A stretch of 64,000 nucleotides of DNA from Roseivirga sp. (GCA_021404565.1 JAAWWF010000008.1:1-64000); one strand, 5' to 3'; shown: positions 1 through 8,825, counted from the first letter of the stretch. Notes: generated by a model from the letters alone, not told the origin. Numbers and translations: made by a program.

Positions 1-681
1 AGAGCGCTGGGGGGGCGTCAAGGGGGTTCAAAGTTGGGGGGATTTCCCACCTGTTCTCGGTTTAGGTTGAGAACTTCATGAGGGCAGATGGTTCTTTGGA
101 TGCGGAGCAGCCAGCAATTGCAACCAGCAACTGGAGTATTCACCTTGATGTTCATATGGGTAGGGTTTTGTTGCTTGATAAGTTATTTAAGAATTTAACT
201 AAAAATTTAGTTAATAAAAAGCAATCACTTGCCAACGCTGACAGTAATCGAGGGATGTGGGATAGCAGGTGGTTGGCTTGGTCTGTGTTTCGTGAGTTCA
301 CAGACCATTTTGAAGCAAATCTCGGGCCGGTTTTCAGGCTTAGGGTTCGATGGGAACTCAGTTGGAAGTCAGAGATTGGTGAGCTCTTCGGTTGTCTTCA
401 GAGGTAAGAGGCATGAATCTTCGTTTTGCTTCAATCCTTAAAGTATGAAGTAGGACAGTCATACCTGTTACTTCATACTTCTTGCCACCAGCAAATGTGC
501 TTCACGCTTCCTGCCTTTTTCCCTTAGGACAAATCCTGCTTTCTACCCTTTCCGGCATTATATTTTCTGCTTTGTCAGCTTCCGGTAGGGGACTCTTTTT
601 AATCAGGGGCTGAGGCTTTGTGATGACCTCTGCTCAGATTTCAATACTAAGGATTAATAGTATAGGTTCATTCAAGACTAT
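1..681. other. Gene-poor region, no supported gene
   Basis: I see no convincing gene in these 680 bases. The short open frames here (78-407 and 229-441 on +, 18-155 on -) lack recognisable domains, signal peptides or start-site context. The only clear structure is a perfect hairpin at 441-480, listed separately. The region may be the noncoding tail of a locus left of the window. Confidence 0.5.
441..480. terminator. Perfect 12-bp inverted repeat (hairpin)
   Basis: The 12-base arms at 441-452 (AAGTATGAAGTA) and 469-480 (TACTTCATACTT) are exact reverse complements. A further 4-bp pairing inside (455-458 with 465-468) leaves a 6-base loop. There is no strong T-tract on either side, so this may be a terminator or mRNA-stabilising hairpin for something left of the window, or a small interspersed palindrome. 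Confidence 0.5.
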
Positions 682-873
682 TAGAAAGTGATGAATGCGC
701 TTTTAAATATTTATTAACCGAATAATATCAACATGAAGAAAATTTTACTACTGGCCACCTTTGTGACAGTAATCTTCAATCGCCCTGTAGAAAGGTTTAA
801 TGCGCTCTAAAATATTTATTAGTGACCGAATAATATCAACATGAAGAAAATTTTACTACTGGCCACCTTTGTG
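682..873 (+). repeat. Direct duplication of gene leader and first 11 codons
   Basis: Bases 682-765 and 788-873 are near-identical copies offset by about 107 bases. Each runs from a TAGAAAG block through the AT-rich leader and the ATG to the eleventh codon of the subtilase (residues MKKILLLATFV). They differ by a few substitutions and small indels. The second copy leads into the intact gene at 841. The first runs out of similarity after the eleventh codon. This is either a tandem duplication of a promoter/leader or the scar of a deleted paralogue. Confidence 0.85.
733..810 (+). pseudogene. Truncated leader-peptide ORF (5' remnant of subtilase gene)
   Basis: This 25-codon frame starts at the duplicated ATG. 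Its first 11 residues, MKKILLLATFV, are identical to the signal peptide start of the subtilase at 841. It then diverges and stops at TAA 808-810, 30 bases before the real start codon. It has half of a signal peptide and no mature domain, so a function as a protein is unlikely. It could act as an upstream ORF if the promoter lies before 733, or be a remnant of a lost paralogue. Confidence 0.6.
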
Positions 874-3237
874 GCGTGTCATCTTTCTATGGCCCAGGAG
901 AAGGTTTTTATGACTACTAAAACTCAGGGCAAAATAGAGTTTGAAATCTCCGAGGAATATTTCTGGTTTGAGGCCGGGCCTGTAACAGAAGCTCAACTTA
1001 AAGCGCGGGCTGGTAATGACAAGTTTAGTCTTGTTTGGCGCGATAGAGGTTTTTTGAGAGCTACGGACAGGGTAGGAAGCAAATTCCAAATCTCAAAGCA
1101 GCATATGAAGCGCAAGTATGGAGAGAAAATGAAAAAGCTCAGTCCGGTATTGATTTCCAAAGATGGAGAGAAACAGGTCATCCAGGACAGGATTTTCCTG
1201 AAGATGAATGGGATAGCTCCTTCCAGAAGTCTTATTAAAAAGTTCAAAACCGTTTTTACTCCTGTAAAGTATATGAAGGATTTGTATTTGGTGGAAATTT
1301 CAGGGGCAGATGCCTTTGATATACTGGATATCATTGCCTATCTGAACAAACATGAAAATGTCGAGTATGCCGAACCTGATTTCTTGAGGATCATAAAGTT
1401 AGCTACCAGTGATAGTTTCTACCATAATCAATGGGGACTTGAAAATGATGGCTCTACTGGTACAGCTGATGCGGATATCGATGTGGAAGGAGCCTGGCAG
1501 TATGCCACAGGACAGGGTATCAAAGTGGCCGTTCTTGATAATGGAGTAGATTTAAATCATGAGGACCTGTCCGCTAATTTACTACCGGGTTATGATGCGA
1601 CAGATAGAAGTTTGGGAGGTTATTCTGAGGGTAATGACTATCATGGTACGGCCGTATCAGGAATAATTGCGGCTGTGGCTAATAATAATAAAGGTATAGC
1701 AGGAGTAGCATACGACTCAAAAGTTATTCCGATCAGAATAACTTACTCATCAAGAGGTGGGAGTGTATACTCAGAATCGTGGCTGCTGGATGGTATTAAT
1801 GAAGCAGTCGCATTAGGTGCGGATGTTATTAACATGTCATTGTCTTACGATCATGCAAATACACCTATATATACCGCACTCAACAATGCTACAAGTTCCG
1901 GAAGAGGCGGATTGGGAATCGTTGTCGTGGCGGCTACAGGAAATGGAAATAGCGGATCAGTGTCTACTCCGGCTGATCAAAGTAATACATTAGCTGTGGG
2001 TGCATCTTCCTTTTGCGACAAGCGCTGGTCACCAACAGGTTGTACGCCATACCCGACAAGTAACAAAGGTAGTAACTATGGAAGCCAGCTTGATGTAGTG
2101 GCACCAGGAAGAGATCTCTGGACTTTGGATAACACGGGGATATTGGGGAGAAACCCGGGAAACTACGATGGTGATTTTACCGGCACTTCTGCTGCTGCAC
2201 CTATCGTAAGTGGTGTTGCGGCACTTATCCTGTCTGTAGACCCAGCACTTACAGGTGTGGAGGTGATGAATCTGATCAGAAGGAATGCAGAAAAGGTAGG
2301 TGGGTACAGCTACAATACTACTTCAGGAAAACCTGAGGGCACCTGGAATAATGAGATGGGTTATGGCAGAGTAAACGCGAAAGAGGCGGTTGAAGAGGCT
2401 TTTTTTGATCTGGTAAAAATTGCAGGATCTCAATTCACCTGTATGTCACGATCAAGTACGAATTATAATCTTACTAATCTTCCGGCAGGTATTACTGCCA
2501 CGAGTTGGTCTTCCTCATCCAATATTACCATCACCAGTTCGAGTAGTACGGGAGTGAGCCTCACAGCAACGCAAAATGGTTTTAGTGCCTGGGTAAGGGC
2601 TACATTGAGTAATGGTGTAGTGATAGAGCGTGATATATGGGCCGGAAAGCCAGCCATGCCGGCTTCTATTTCAGGGCCTGCCACTGTGCAATCTGGAGCT
2701 TATGTTAATTATACGGGTACGGTAACCAACGGTGCAAGCAGTTATCAATGGTTGGTACCTTATCCACATCAGGTTGTTTCTTCCTTCAATATATTCGGAG
2801 CAGACTGGCAAATGTTGAATATTACAACTACTTCCACTCATCTCAATGCTTTTTCAGGAACAAGTGGTTCTGATGGTTATGTGCAGTTTTCCGGTGTCAA
2901 TAGTTGCGGTGTAGGCCCGGCCCGGACACTCTATGTAACACATGATTCCGGTGGGGGAGGGGCAATTCCCAAAGTAGAAGGTAAAAGCCTGAGGGTTAAT
3001 GTGTATCCGAATCCAGCAAACGACATAGTCAATATCGAGTTGAGTTCAACAAACCGCGATGCTGTATTACTGTCCCTGGAGTTAGTGGATCAGCGTCTTG
3101 TTACACAATACCGAAAGGGGTTTGGCAAAGGTGTAACTGAATTCAGTCTGGATGTCAGGAGTCTTGATAAAGGGATATATGAATTGAGAATGAAAACTAC
3201 CAATGGCCCTGTGAACAGAAGGATAATTATTGAATAG
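841..3237 (+). CDS. Secreted subtilisin-like S8 serine peptidase with T9SS sorting domain
   Basis: This is a 798-residue extracellular protease. A Sec signal peptide (residues 1-19, ending AMAQ-like SMAQ) is followed by a prodomain to about residue 185, of the kind found in fervidolysin-like subtilases (LYLVEISG, VEYAEPDFL). The S8 catalytic domain carries Asp233 in LDNGVDLNHED, His268 in DYHGTAVSG and Ser450 in FTGTSAAAP, so the triad is complete. After about residue 520 come beta-rich repeats (PKD/Ig-like). A type A T9SS C-terminal domain starts near residue 720 with VNVYPNPAND and ends in RIIIE. The protein is therefore expected to be exported by the type IX system and released or anchored at the surface. 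The start is set by the signal peptide. The leader is duplicated just upstream, and a hairpin follows the stop. Exact substrates cannot be told. Confidence 0.93.
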   Translation: MKKILLLATFVACHLSMAQEKVFMTTKTQGKIEFEISEEYFWFEAGPVTEAQLKARAGNDKFSLVWRDRGFLRATDRVGSKFQISKQHMKRKYGEKMKKLSPVLISKDGEKQVIQDRIFLKMNGIAPSRSLIKKFKTVFTPVKYMKDLYLVEISGADAFDILDIIAYLNKHENVEYAEPDFLRIIKLATSDSFYHNQWGLENDGSTGTADADIDVEGAWQYATGQGIKVAVLDNGVDLNHEDLSANLLPGYDATDRSLGGYSEGNDYHGTAVSGIIAAVANNNKGIAGVAYDSKVIPIRITYSSRGGSVYSESWLLDGINEAVALGADVINMSLSYDHANTPIYTALNNATSSGRGGLGIVVVAATGNGNSGSVSTPADQSNTLAVGASSFCDKRWSPTGCTPYPTSNKGSNYGSQLDVVAPGRDLWTLDNTGILGRNPGNYDGDFTGTSAAAPIVSGVAALILSVDPALTGVEVMNLIRRNAEKVGGYSYNTTSGKPEGTWNNEMGYGRVNAKEAVEEAFFDLVKIAGSQFTCMSRSSTNYNLTNLPAGITATSWSSSSNITITSSSSTGVSLTATQNGFSAWVRATLSNGVVIERDIWAGKPAMPASISGPATVQSGAYVNYTGTVTNGASSYQWLVPYPHQVVSSFNIFGADWQMLNITTTSTHLNAFSGTSGSDGYVQFSGVNSCGVGPARTLYVTHDSGGGGAIPKVEGKSLRVNVYPNPANDIVNIELSSTNRDAVLLSLELVDQRLVTQYRKGFGKGVTEFSLDVRSLDKGIYELRMKTTNGPVNRRIIIE

Positions 3238-3252
3238 GGATGTAAGAGGCGG

Positions 3253-3286
3253 GAAGTAAGGGAGGATTTAAATTTCCTCTTACTTC
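3253..3286. terminator. Hairpin between convergent subtilase and fabF genes
   Basis: The arms GAAGTAAGGGAGGATTT (3253-3269) and AAATTTCCTCTTACTTC (3270-3286) pair almost throughout. The flanks (3243-3252 and 3287-3302) add a second, weaker layer of pairing. It lies between two convergent stop codons (3237 and 3340) and probably serves as a bidirectional terminator. Confidence 0.6.
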
Positions 3287-3339
3287 TTACCTCCTGCTTC
3301 CCATTACCTTCCTATTACACCTGGAGTCGAAGGCGGCTC

Positions 3340-4578
3340 TTAATACTTTTTGAAAATTGCACTGGCGATATGCCCCCCAAAACCAAAAGTATTGCTCATG
3401 GCATAGTTCACTGTGCGTTGCTGCTGCTTGCCAAGTGTAAGCTCATATTTGCCATCCCATTCCGGGTCTACATTTTCCGTATTGATGGTAGGAGGGATGA
3501 TACCATCGCGAATGGACATGATACAGGCAATTGCTTCAATGGCTCCGGCCGCTCCCAGCAGGTGCCCGGTCATTGATTTTGTAGCAGAGATATTCAAATC
3601 CGGCTGCTCACCGAAAACGCGGTTGATCGCAATCAGCTCACTGCTATCACCAATAGGGGTGGAGGTAGCATGCATATTGATATAGTCAATATCATCCGGG
3701 CCAATTGAGGCATCATCCATGGCTTCCATCATGCCCAGGTAAGCGCCTTCGCCTTCTGGGTGTGTGCCTGTAAGGTGGTAGGCATCTGCTGCCATACCTC
3801 CTCCGGCTATCTCAGCTATGATCGTGGCACCTCTGGCCAGGGCATGTTCCTCGGACTCCAAAACCAGGGCACCGGCTCCCTCACCCATCACAAAACCATC
3901 ACGGGCTATGTCAAAGGGTCTGGAAGCTCCTGCAGGGTTGTCATTATTGGTAGAGAGTGCGCGCGAGGCATTAAAGCCGCCAATACCTGAGGGACTTATG
4001 GGGGCTTCTGATCCACCGCTGATGATCATCTCTGCCTTGCCCCATTTAATATAGTTCATGGCATCGATCAGTGCTGTGGTGGAGGTAGCACAAGCTGAAA
4101 TGGTCGTAAAATTTACTCCCCTGAGTCCGTACTTAATAGAGATTATACCTGAGGCTATATCAGCAATGATCTTAGGGATAAAGAAAGGGTTGAAACGAGG
4201 TGTTTCATCATTTTTGGTATACTCTACCACCTCATTGTGAAAGGTTTGAATTCCTCCATTTCCTGAACCCCAGATAACACCGATGCGATTGCGGTTGAGT
4301 TTTTCAAAATCAATGCCGGCATGTTTAATGGCCTCGTCTACCGCGATTAGGGCATACTGGGTAAAGGGGTCGTATCTCCTGGCTTCACTGCGTGGAATAT
4401 GATCGTTCATATTCAACCCTTTTAGCTCACAGGCAAACTTTGTTTTGAACTTAGTGGTATCGAAGCTTGTGATAGGCGCAGCACCGCTCGTGCCGGCCTT
4501 CAGGTTTTCCCAATATTCATTCAGTGTATTTCCAATAGGGGTCAAAGCCCCCATACCTGTTACTACAACTTTTCTCAT
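3340..4578 (-). CDS. fabF: Beta-ketoacyl-ACP synthase II (FabF-type)
   Basis: The 412-residue protein is full length for FabF, which condenses malonyl-ACP with acyl-ACP in fatty acid elongation. The thiolase-fold active site is intact: Cys163 in ISACATST, His303 in NMHATSTPIGD, and Lys334 and His339 in SATKSMTGHLLGAAG. The gene overlaps the upstream TetR gene by four bases (ATGA), so the two are translated from one message. A ketosynthase governed by its own TetR repressor is unlike the housekeeping fabF, which usually sits beside acpP. This copy may be a specialised or second ketosynthase serving membrane adaptation or a secondary lipid (inference). No acyl carrier protein gene is present nearby. 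Confidence 0.92.
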   Translation of the reverse strand: MRKVVVTGMGALTPIGNTLNEYWENLKAGTSGAAPITSFDTTKFKTKFACELKGLNMNDHIPRSEARRYDPFTQYALIAVDEAIKHAGIDFEKLNRNRIGVIWGSGNGGIQTFHNEVVEYTKNDETPRFNPFFIPKIIADIASGIISIKYGLRGVNFTTISACATSTTALIDAMNYIKWGKAEMIISGGSEAPISPSGIGGFNASRALSTNNDNPAGASRPFDIARDGFVMGEGAGALVLESEEHALARGATIIAEIAGGGMAADAYHLTGTHPEGEGAYLGMMEAMDDASIGPDDIDYINMHATSTPIGDSSELIAINRVFGEQPDLNISATKSMTGHLLGAAGAIEAIACIMSIRDGIIPPTINTENVDPEWDGKYELTLGKQQQRTVNYAMSNTFGFGGHIASAIFKKY

Positions 4579-5174
4579 TTACTTATCTTTAAATCTCTTT
4601 CTATCGTCCATTCAATTGTGTCCAGTACTTTGTAAAAGTAATTGGCTTCATCCATGGCTTTGGCCAGTAGTATACCGCCCTCTATCATGGCTATAATGCT
4701 TACAGAATACTGCCGGACATTGATTTCGTTTTTTATTTCTCGTGCCTGTTGACCGTTTGTCAGCAATGCTGAAATATCGCCCTGCCAGCTCAAAACGCTT
4801 TCCTGCACCCGTTTTTTAAGGAATGGCAGGGTATCATCTGCTTCCACAGAGGTATTCATCAAAGGGCAGCCACCGCTTTGGGCCACTTCTTCGAAGTGGG
4901 TTCTGTAGAAGTTTATCGAGGCTTTGAGTTTGTCTACACAAGTCCCCGGACTAGCCAGTGCCCTGATCAGTCCTTTTTGCAATGGCCTGATGTTGTACTC
5001 AAAGCAAGCAATCGCCAGGCCGTCCTTATTGCCGAAATTGCCATAGATAGCACCTTTGGTCAGTCCTGTGGCAATTTCAATATCAGACAAAGCCGTTCCG
5101 GCATAACCCTGCTTATTAAAGATCGGGGCTACTTGCTCAATGATGTATTGCCTGGTGCGAGCCGCTTTGTTCAT
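4575..5174 (-). CDS. TetR/AcrR family transcriptional repressor
   Basis: This 199-residue regulator has the typical N-terminal TetR helix-turn-helix in the first 55 residues (YIIEQVAPIFNKQGYAGTALSDIEIATGLTKGAIYGNFGNKDGL). The C-terminal helical ligand domain contains GGCPLMNTSVEADD, a signature common in TetR_C_6-like and AefR-like members. It is the first gene of a two-gene unit with fabF (4-base overlap). A perfect 26-bp palindrome lies 12 bases upstream of its start, in the intergenic space to the divergent DUF1028 gene, and is the obvious operator. Autoregulation together with fabF, and possibly the divergent gene, is the simplest model. The ligand is unknown; an acyl-CoA or lipophilic effector would fit the context. 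Confidence 0.9.
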   Translation of the reverse strand: MNKAARTRQYIIEQVAPIFNKQGYAGTALSDIEIATGLTKGAIYGNFGNKDGLAIACFEYNIRPLQKGLIRALASPGTCVDKLKASINFYRTHFEEVAQSGGCPLMNTSVEADDTLPFLKKRVQESVLSWQGDISALLTNGQQAREIKNEINVRQYSVSIIAMIEGGILLAKAMDEANYFYKVLDTIEWTIERDLKISK

Positions 5175-5185
5175 ATCTGTGATAC

Positions 5186-5211
5186 AAAAATATACCGATC
5201 GGTATATTTTT
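5186..5211. promoter_or_regulatory. Perfect 26-bp palindrome, probable TetR operator
   Basis: Bases 5186-5211 are a perfect palindrome with core TATACCGATCGGTATA and A5/T5 flanks. It sits 12 bases before the TetR start codon and about 138 bases before the divergent DUF1028 start. TetR family dimers typically bind such symmetric sites next to their own genes. I infer that the regulator at 4575-5174 binds here. Confidence 0.85.
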
Positions 5212-5349
5212 CAAAACCTTATTCCAACTTTACGAGAAAATGTACTTCCGGTTGTTGTCTGTGAGCATACATGTCTTCAGTTTCTCATCAATCTGGTGTT
5301 TTATAGACCAGAGCCATTGCGTATCTTTTCCGACCAGATTGCTAAGCTT

Positions 5350-6345
5350 ATGAAAAGACTATTCCTCATTTTACTGCTCGTCCTTTTTGTTATCTCTACC
5401 CACAGCTCGCAGGCTCAGGTATTCAAGGCTGATTCACCGCTGGCACATACCTATTCTATTGTCGCCCGTGATGCTGAAACAGGCGAAATGGCGGTAGGTG
5501 TACAATCACATTGGTTTTCTGTAGGTACCGGGGTTTCCTGGGGTGAGGCGGGGGTAGGTGTTGTTGCCACCCAGTCTTTTACCAATAAATCTTTTGGTCT
5601 GCGCGGCTTAGCCTTGCTCAAAGAAGGCAAGACGCCTCAGGAAGCACTCGATATTTTGTTAGGTGATGATGAAGGAAAAGATGTTCGCCAGGTGGCAATC
5701 CTCGATGCTAAGGGAAGGGTGGCTGCTCACACAGGTGTCAAATGCATTCAGTTTGCCGGAGATAAACAAGGTGTGAATTATTCAGTACAGGCCAACATGA
5801 TGTTAAACAGCACTGTTTGGAGCGCTATGGCCAAAGCTTTTGAAGATAGCCATGGCAAACCACTTGCTGAAAGGGTACTATTGGCACTGGAGGCAGCAGA
5901 GGGGCAAGGAGGTGATATCCGAGGCAGACAGTCTGCTGCTTTGATAGTGGTGGATGGAGAAAAATCGGAAGAGCCCTGGAACAATCATAAAATCGACCTG
6001 AGAGTCGATGATAGCGCTGCACCACTCCCGGAATTACGGAGGCTTTATACGGTAAAGCTGGCTTATGAGCATATGAATGCAGGAGATGTGGCGGTAGAGA
6101 ATGGTGACATGCCAAAGGCACTTCAGGAGTATGGAGCCGCTGAGGAGATGTTTCCTGATAACCTGGAAATGAAATACTGGAAAGCAGTAGCCCTTGCTAA
6201 TAACAACCGCCTGGAAGAAGCACTGCCTGTTTTCAAGCTGATCTTCGGAAAGGATGAAAACTGGAAGGAGCTTTCAAAACGCCTGGTACCTCTTGGGTTT
6301 CTGGCGGTAACGGAAGAGCAACTTGCTCAGATTCTAAAGCAGTAA
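5350..6345 (+). CDS. Secreted DUF1028 putative Ntn-hydrolase with C-terminal TPR region
   Basis: The 331-residue protein begins at ATG 5350, chosen because it opens a clean signal peptide (MKRLFLILLLVLFVISTHSSQAQ); the frame is open further upstream but without support. The mature N-terminus (residues 31-230, HTYSIVARDAETGEMAVGVQSHWFSVG, GVSWGEAGVGVVATQSFTN) is a DUF1028 domain, a family with an Ntn-hydrolase-like fold whose activity is not established. The C-terminal 90 residues read as tetratricopeptide-like helices (AYEHMNAGDVAVENGDMPKALQEY). It is probably periplasmic. It is divergent from the TetR-fabF pair and shares the palindrome-bearing promoter region. Confidence 0.85.
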   Translation: MKRLFLILLLVLFVISTHSSQAQVFKADSPLAHTYSIVARDAETGEMAVGVQSHWFSVGTGVSWGEAGVGVVATQSFTNKSFGLRGLALLKEGKTPQEALDILLGDDEGKDVRQVAILDAKGRVAAHTGVKCIQFAGDKQGVNYSVQANMMLNSTVWSAMAKAFEDSHGKPLAERVLLALEAAEGQGGDIRGRQSAALIVVDGEKSEEPWNNHKIDLRVDDSAAPLPELRRLYTVKLAYEHMNAGDVAVENGDMPKALQEYGAAEEMFPDNLEMKYWKAVALANNNRLEEALPVFKLIFGKDENWKELSKRLVPLGFLAVTEEQLAQILKQ

Positions 6346-6348
6346 ACA

Positions 6349-6385
6349 GCCAGACCGGAAATTCTTTAAGAGCTTCCGGCCTGGC
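6349..6385. terminator. Bidirectional terminator hairpin
   Basis: The arms GCCAGACCGGAA (6349-6360) and TTCCGGCCTGGC (6374-6385) pair with one mismatch around a 13-base loop and are followed by CTTTTAA. The hairpin sits between the convergent stops at 6345 and 6393. Confidence 0.75.
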
Positions 6386-6392
6386 CTTTTAA

Positions 6393-6833
6393 TCAGGTTC
6401 CTTTGGTGATGACCGGAGGTACCTGGATAGTCCAGTTGTCGTCATTCTTGAGCACCTTGATGGCAGGAGTTGTTTGATCAAACACGCTCATGTCTGTGAG
6501 CTCGCCATTGGCATGGGCATTTACCACCACAATTCCCCAAATGATTTGTTCGCCAGTTGAAGCATCTCCAGTAGAAATAAAGATTTCCATGCTATCTTCT
6601 CCTGTTACTACCTGAGGAGCATTTGTTTCGAAAGATAAATCAGCTTGCGATTTCAGATCGAAATAGGTGTTTGTGAATGGAATTGGTTTGTTTCCCGGCT
6701 CAAAAATACCTGGGGAAGAAAAAGCAACCGACTCGGAGGTAGATGAAAATACCATACCTGTAAAACGTACATTCATGGCGGTGTTCGTGGTGTCGTCTCC
6801 ACGCTGGATGAGTATTTTAGTGATTCCTGACAT
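6393..6833 (-). CDS. Hypothetical protein, 146 residues
   Basis: I do not recognise this family. The product is soluble, acidic and rich in beta-type residues (Thr, Val, Ile, Asn), with no signal peptide or membrane segment. It starts MSGITKILIQRGDDTTNTAMNVRF and contains DSMEIFISTGDASTGEQIIWGIVVVNAHANGELTD. The length and strand pattern suggest one small beta-sandwich domain. It stands alone: a terminator follows it, and about 160 bases separate it from the glycogen synthase gene upstream of nothing else on this strand. Function cannot be assigned. Confidence 0.6.
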   Translation of the reverse strand: MSGITKILIQRGDDTTNTAMNVRFTGMVFSSTSESVAFSSPGIFEPGNKPIPFTNTYFDLKSQADLSFETNAPQVVTGEDSMEIFISTGDASTGEQIIWGIVVVNAHANGELTDMSVFDQTTPAIKVLKNDDNWTIQVPPVITKGT

Positions 6834-6995
6834 AGTGTTTTGTTAAAAAGTGATTTAATACTTTTCAAAGGTATGTCAGCGTCTAAGAGCAAAACAGGTG
6901 GTAATTACCGGAATGATACAGAGGTAGATACCCCCTCAATATCACGTAAGATTACGTGGGTTCAACCTGTCTTATATTTTTATGAAACCTCAGAT

Positions 6996-8825
6996 TCAGC
7001 TGGTCGCTATGTCATAGGTTTGGTCATACTCCTCAGTCAGATGAATCCAATCGAACACCTTAGAGAAGTCTTCCAGTTTATTGCGCTGAATCTCCCGATA
7101 GCTTTGGCTGGTTTTAGAAAACTGAAGTAGCAACCTGCCCAGGTCATTAACTACCCGATCGCGATCCTTACCTTTTCTTTTCAGAACGAATACTCCTGTT
7201 TCGTCCGGGTTATCATTCAGGTTTTCAATATAGGAGCCAAAGCCTGACAAGTCAGAGGTAATGGTCGGCACACCCCTGGCAATGCACTCCAGGGGTGTAT
7301 AGCCCCATGGCTCATAGTAGCTGGGGAATACACCCAGGTGGCAACCTCTTACAAACTGTGAATATTCCATACCAAAGAGCGGATTGGAGGGTGATATGAA
7401 ATCTGGGTGATAAACGACTTTTACCTTATCTAAGGGGCTGTTAAACAGACTTTCTTTCCTGAAATCATTCACGATAGGATCGTTGTCGTTGTCCTTTAGG
7501 TTGTGCGTGACGATGTAGGGCCAGCTGTCGGTCTTCCACGACTGAATTGCTCTGCGGTAACGCAAACGCCAGTAGTCGGTCATAAACTGGTTAAGATCGG
7601 GTAGACGGTAGTCTTCTGTGGAAGAGGCTCCGGTGATAAACAACTGGTTGGCAATCTCCTTTTCTATCGACCCACAAGTCTTGCGGATTTCTTCCAGCAA
7701 AGCCCTTGAATGTAGTACATCCGGGTTGATGGAATGGACCTCTGCTTTGGTGATAAAGAACATAACGACCGTCACATCAACTTTCTCTTTGACCAGCCAG
7801 TGGTTGAGTCGCTTCAATGCCTGGATGGTAATATCAAAGCCCTTGTTCTCATGTTCATAGCGACCACTGGTAAAGAGGTAGATGGTTTTGTTAAGATCGA
7901 AGGGCTGAGAATGGAAGAAATGGCCCATTACAAAGTCATCAATCTTGGCCCTGTACCGGTCGTGGCGCACATGAATCCTGTGATGTGATGAAAACCTTTC
8001 CAGGTTAAGGCCATTGGGAGTAACATGTTGAGGTTCGGTACCCAGCAGATGCTTACATTCTTCCGCGGTGATCTGGCTCACCGTTGTAAAGGCATCCGCC
8101 CATTTAGCACCTTGTTTTTCGAGTTGATGAATACCAGGGATACCAAACCTCACGGCCATGGCCTCGTCATCGATATGAGGCATTTGATTATAGAAATCGC
8201 TTGTATTCACCGCCAACACCCGTCCTAATCGTGTGGCATGGGTAGTAAAGACGGTTTTGATGCCTGACTGACTCTTTTTGAGGCTGAGTATCGTACCACA
8301 GCACATCCACTCATGGCCGTGGAAAACAACGCCTCGTTTGTCTTCTTTCTCTTCCAGAATTTTGAGGAAAGTGGTGACCACATCGCACCACTGAAGGGAT
8401 ACATCATAGAGAGAATCATCCGTGCCTATGGGGATACCAAAGTCTTCAAAATGTCTTTTTTTAATTGACTGCAGTCGGTTAAAGGCTCCTTCGGGATTCA
8501 GTAGCACGGCCCTTGGACGACCTGATACTAACCAGGTACCATATTTCACCTCGTAGCCCATGTCGCGCATTTGGTTTACGGCCTTACCAACAGGGGAATC
8601 CACCTCTGTCAGGTCCTCAAACTCTATGTCAATACTATCATTGACCAAAGGTCCGAGCAGGCAATAGTTCTTGCCCCATTTCTCGAGGGTGGCGGGTAGT
8701 TTGGAGCGTATTACCGTATAAATGCCGCCAAGCTGATTGCACACCTCCCAGGAGGCTTCCAGCAAGAGGTTGTCATCAAATGTATTGGTCGAGGATCCCA
8801 TTCCGTTTCGTTTACTTGCAATCAA
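6996..8825 (-). CDS. GT3-family (eukaryote-like) glycogen synthase
   Basis: The 609-residue protein is a GT-B glycosyltransferase of family GT3, the fungal/animal-type glycogen synthase family also known in Bacteroidota. It transfers glucose from a nucleotide sugar to the non-reducing end of alpha-1,4-glucan. The N-terminal donor-loop motif is EASWEVCNQLGGIYTVIRSK (residues 23-42). The C-terminal lobe has SYYEPWGYTPLECIARGVPTITSDLSGFGSYIE with the two catalytic-lobe Glu residues of the E-X7-E type motif. These signatures resemble Gsy proteins, not bacterial GlgA (KVGGLGDV). No glgB, glgC or glgP gene is adjacent. Its divergent neighbour is the first DsrE gene. Confidence 0.88.
   Translation of the reverse strand: MIASKRNGMGSSTNTFDDNLLLEASWEVCNQLGGIYTVIRSKLPATLEKWGKNYCLLGPLVNDSIDIEFEDLTEVDSPVGKAVNQMRDMGYEVKYGTWLVSGRPRAVLLNPEGAFNRLQSIKKRHFEDFGIPIGTDDSLYDVSLQWCDVVTTFLKILEEKEDKRGVVFHGHEWMCCGTILSLKKSQSGIKTVFTTHATRLGRVLAVNTSDFYNQMPHIDDEAMAVRFGIPGIHQLEKQGAKWADAFTTVSQITAEECKHLLGTEPQHVTPNGLNLERFSSHHRIHVRHDRYRAKIDDFVMGHFFHSQPFDLNKTIYLFTSGRYEHENKGFDITIQALKRLNHWLVKEKVDVTVVMFFITKAEVHSINPDVLHSRALLEEIRKTCGSIEKEIANQLFITGASSTEDYRLPDLNQFMTDYWRLRYRRAIQSWKTDSWPYIVTHNLKDNDNDPIVNDFRKESLFNSPLDKVKVVYHPDFISPSNPLFGMEYSQFVRGCHLGVFPSYYEPWGYTPLECIARGVPTITSDLSGFGSYIENLNDNPDETGVFVLKRKGKDRDRVVNDLGRLLLQFSKTSQSYREIQRNKLEDFSKVFDWIHLTEEYDQTYDIATS

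Noticed and set aside
18-155. 45-codon ORF on - (MNIKVNTPVAGCNCW...)
   Set aside because: Too short, ends in a Pro/Asn-rich tail typical of chance translation, no context or conservation seen.
78-441. Two overlapping ORFs (109 and 70 residues) on + near the left edge
   Set aside because: No domain, no signal peptide, low-complexity and Trp-rich composition unlike neighbouring genes, and mutual overlap in different frames. Treated as noncoding.
3370-4240. Several + strand ORFs inside the fabF gene
   Set aside because: All are antisense shadows of a fully motif-confirmed FabF coding frame.
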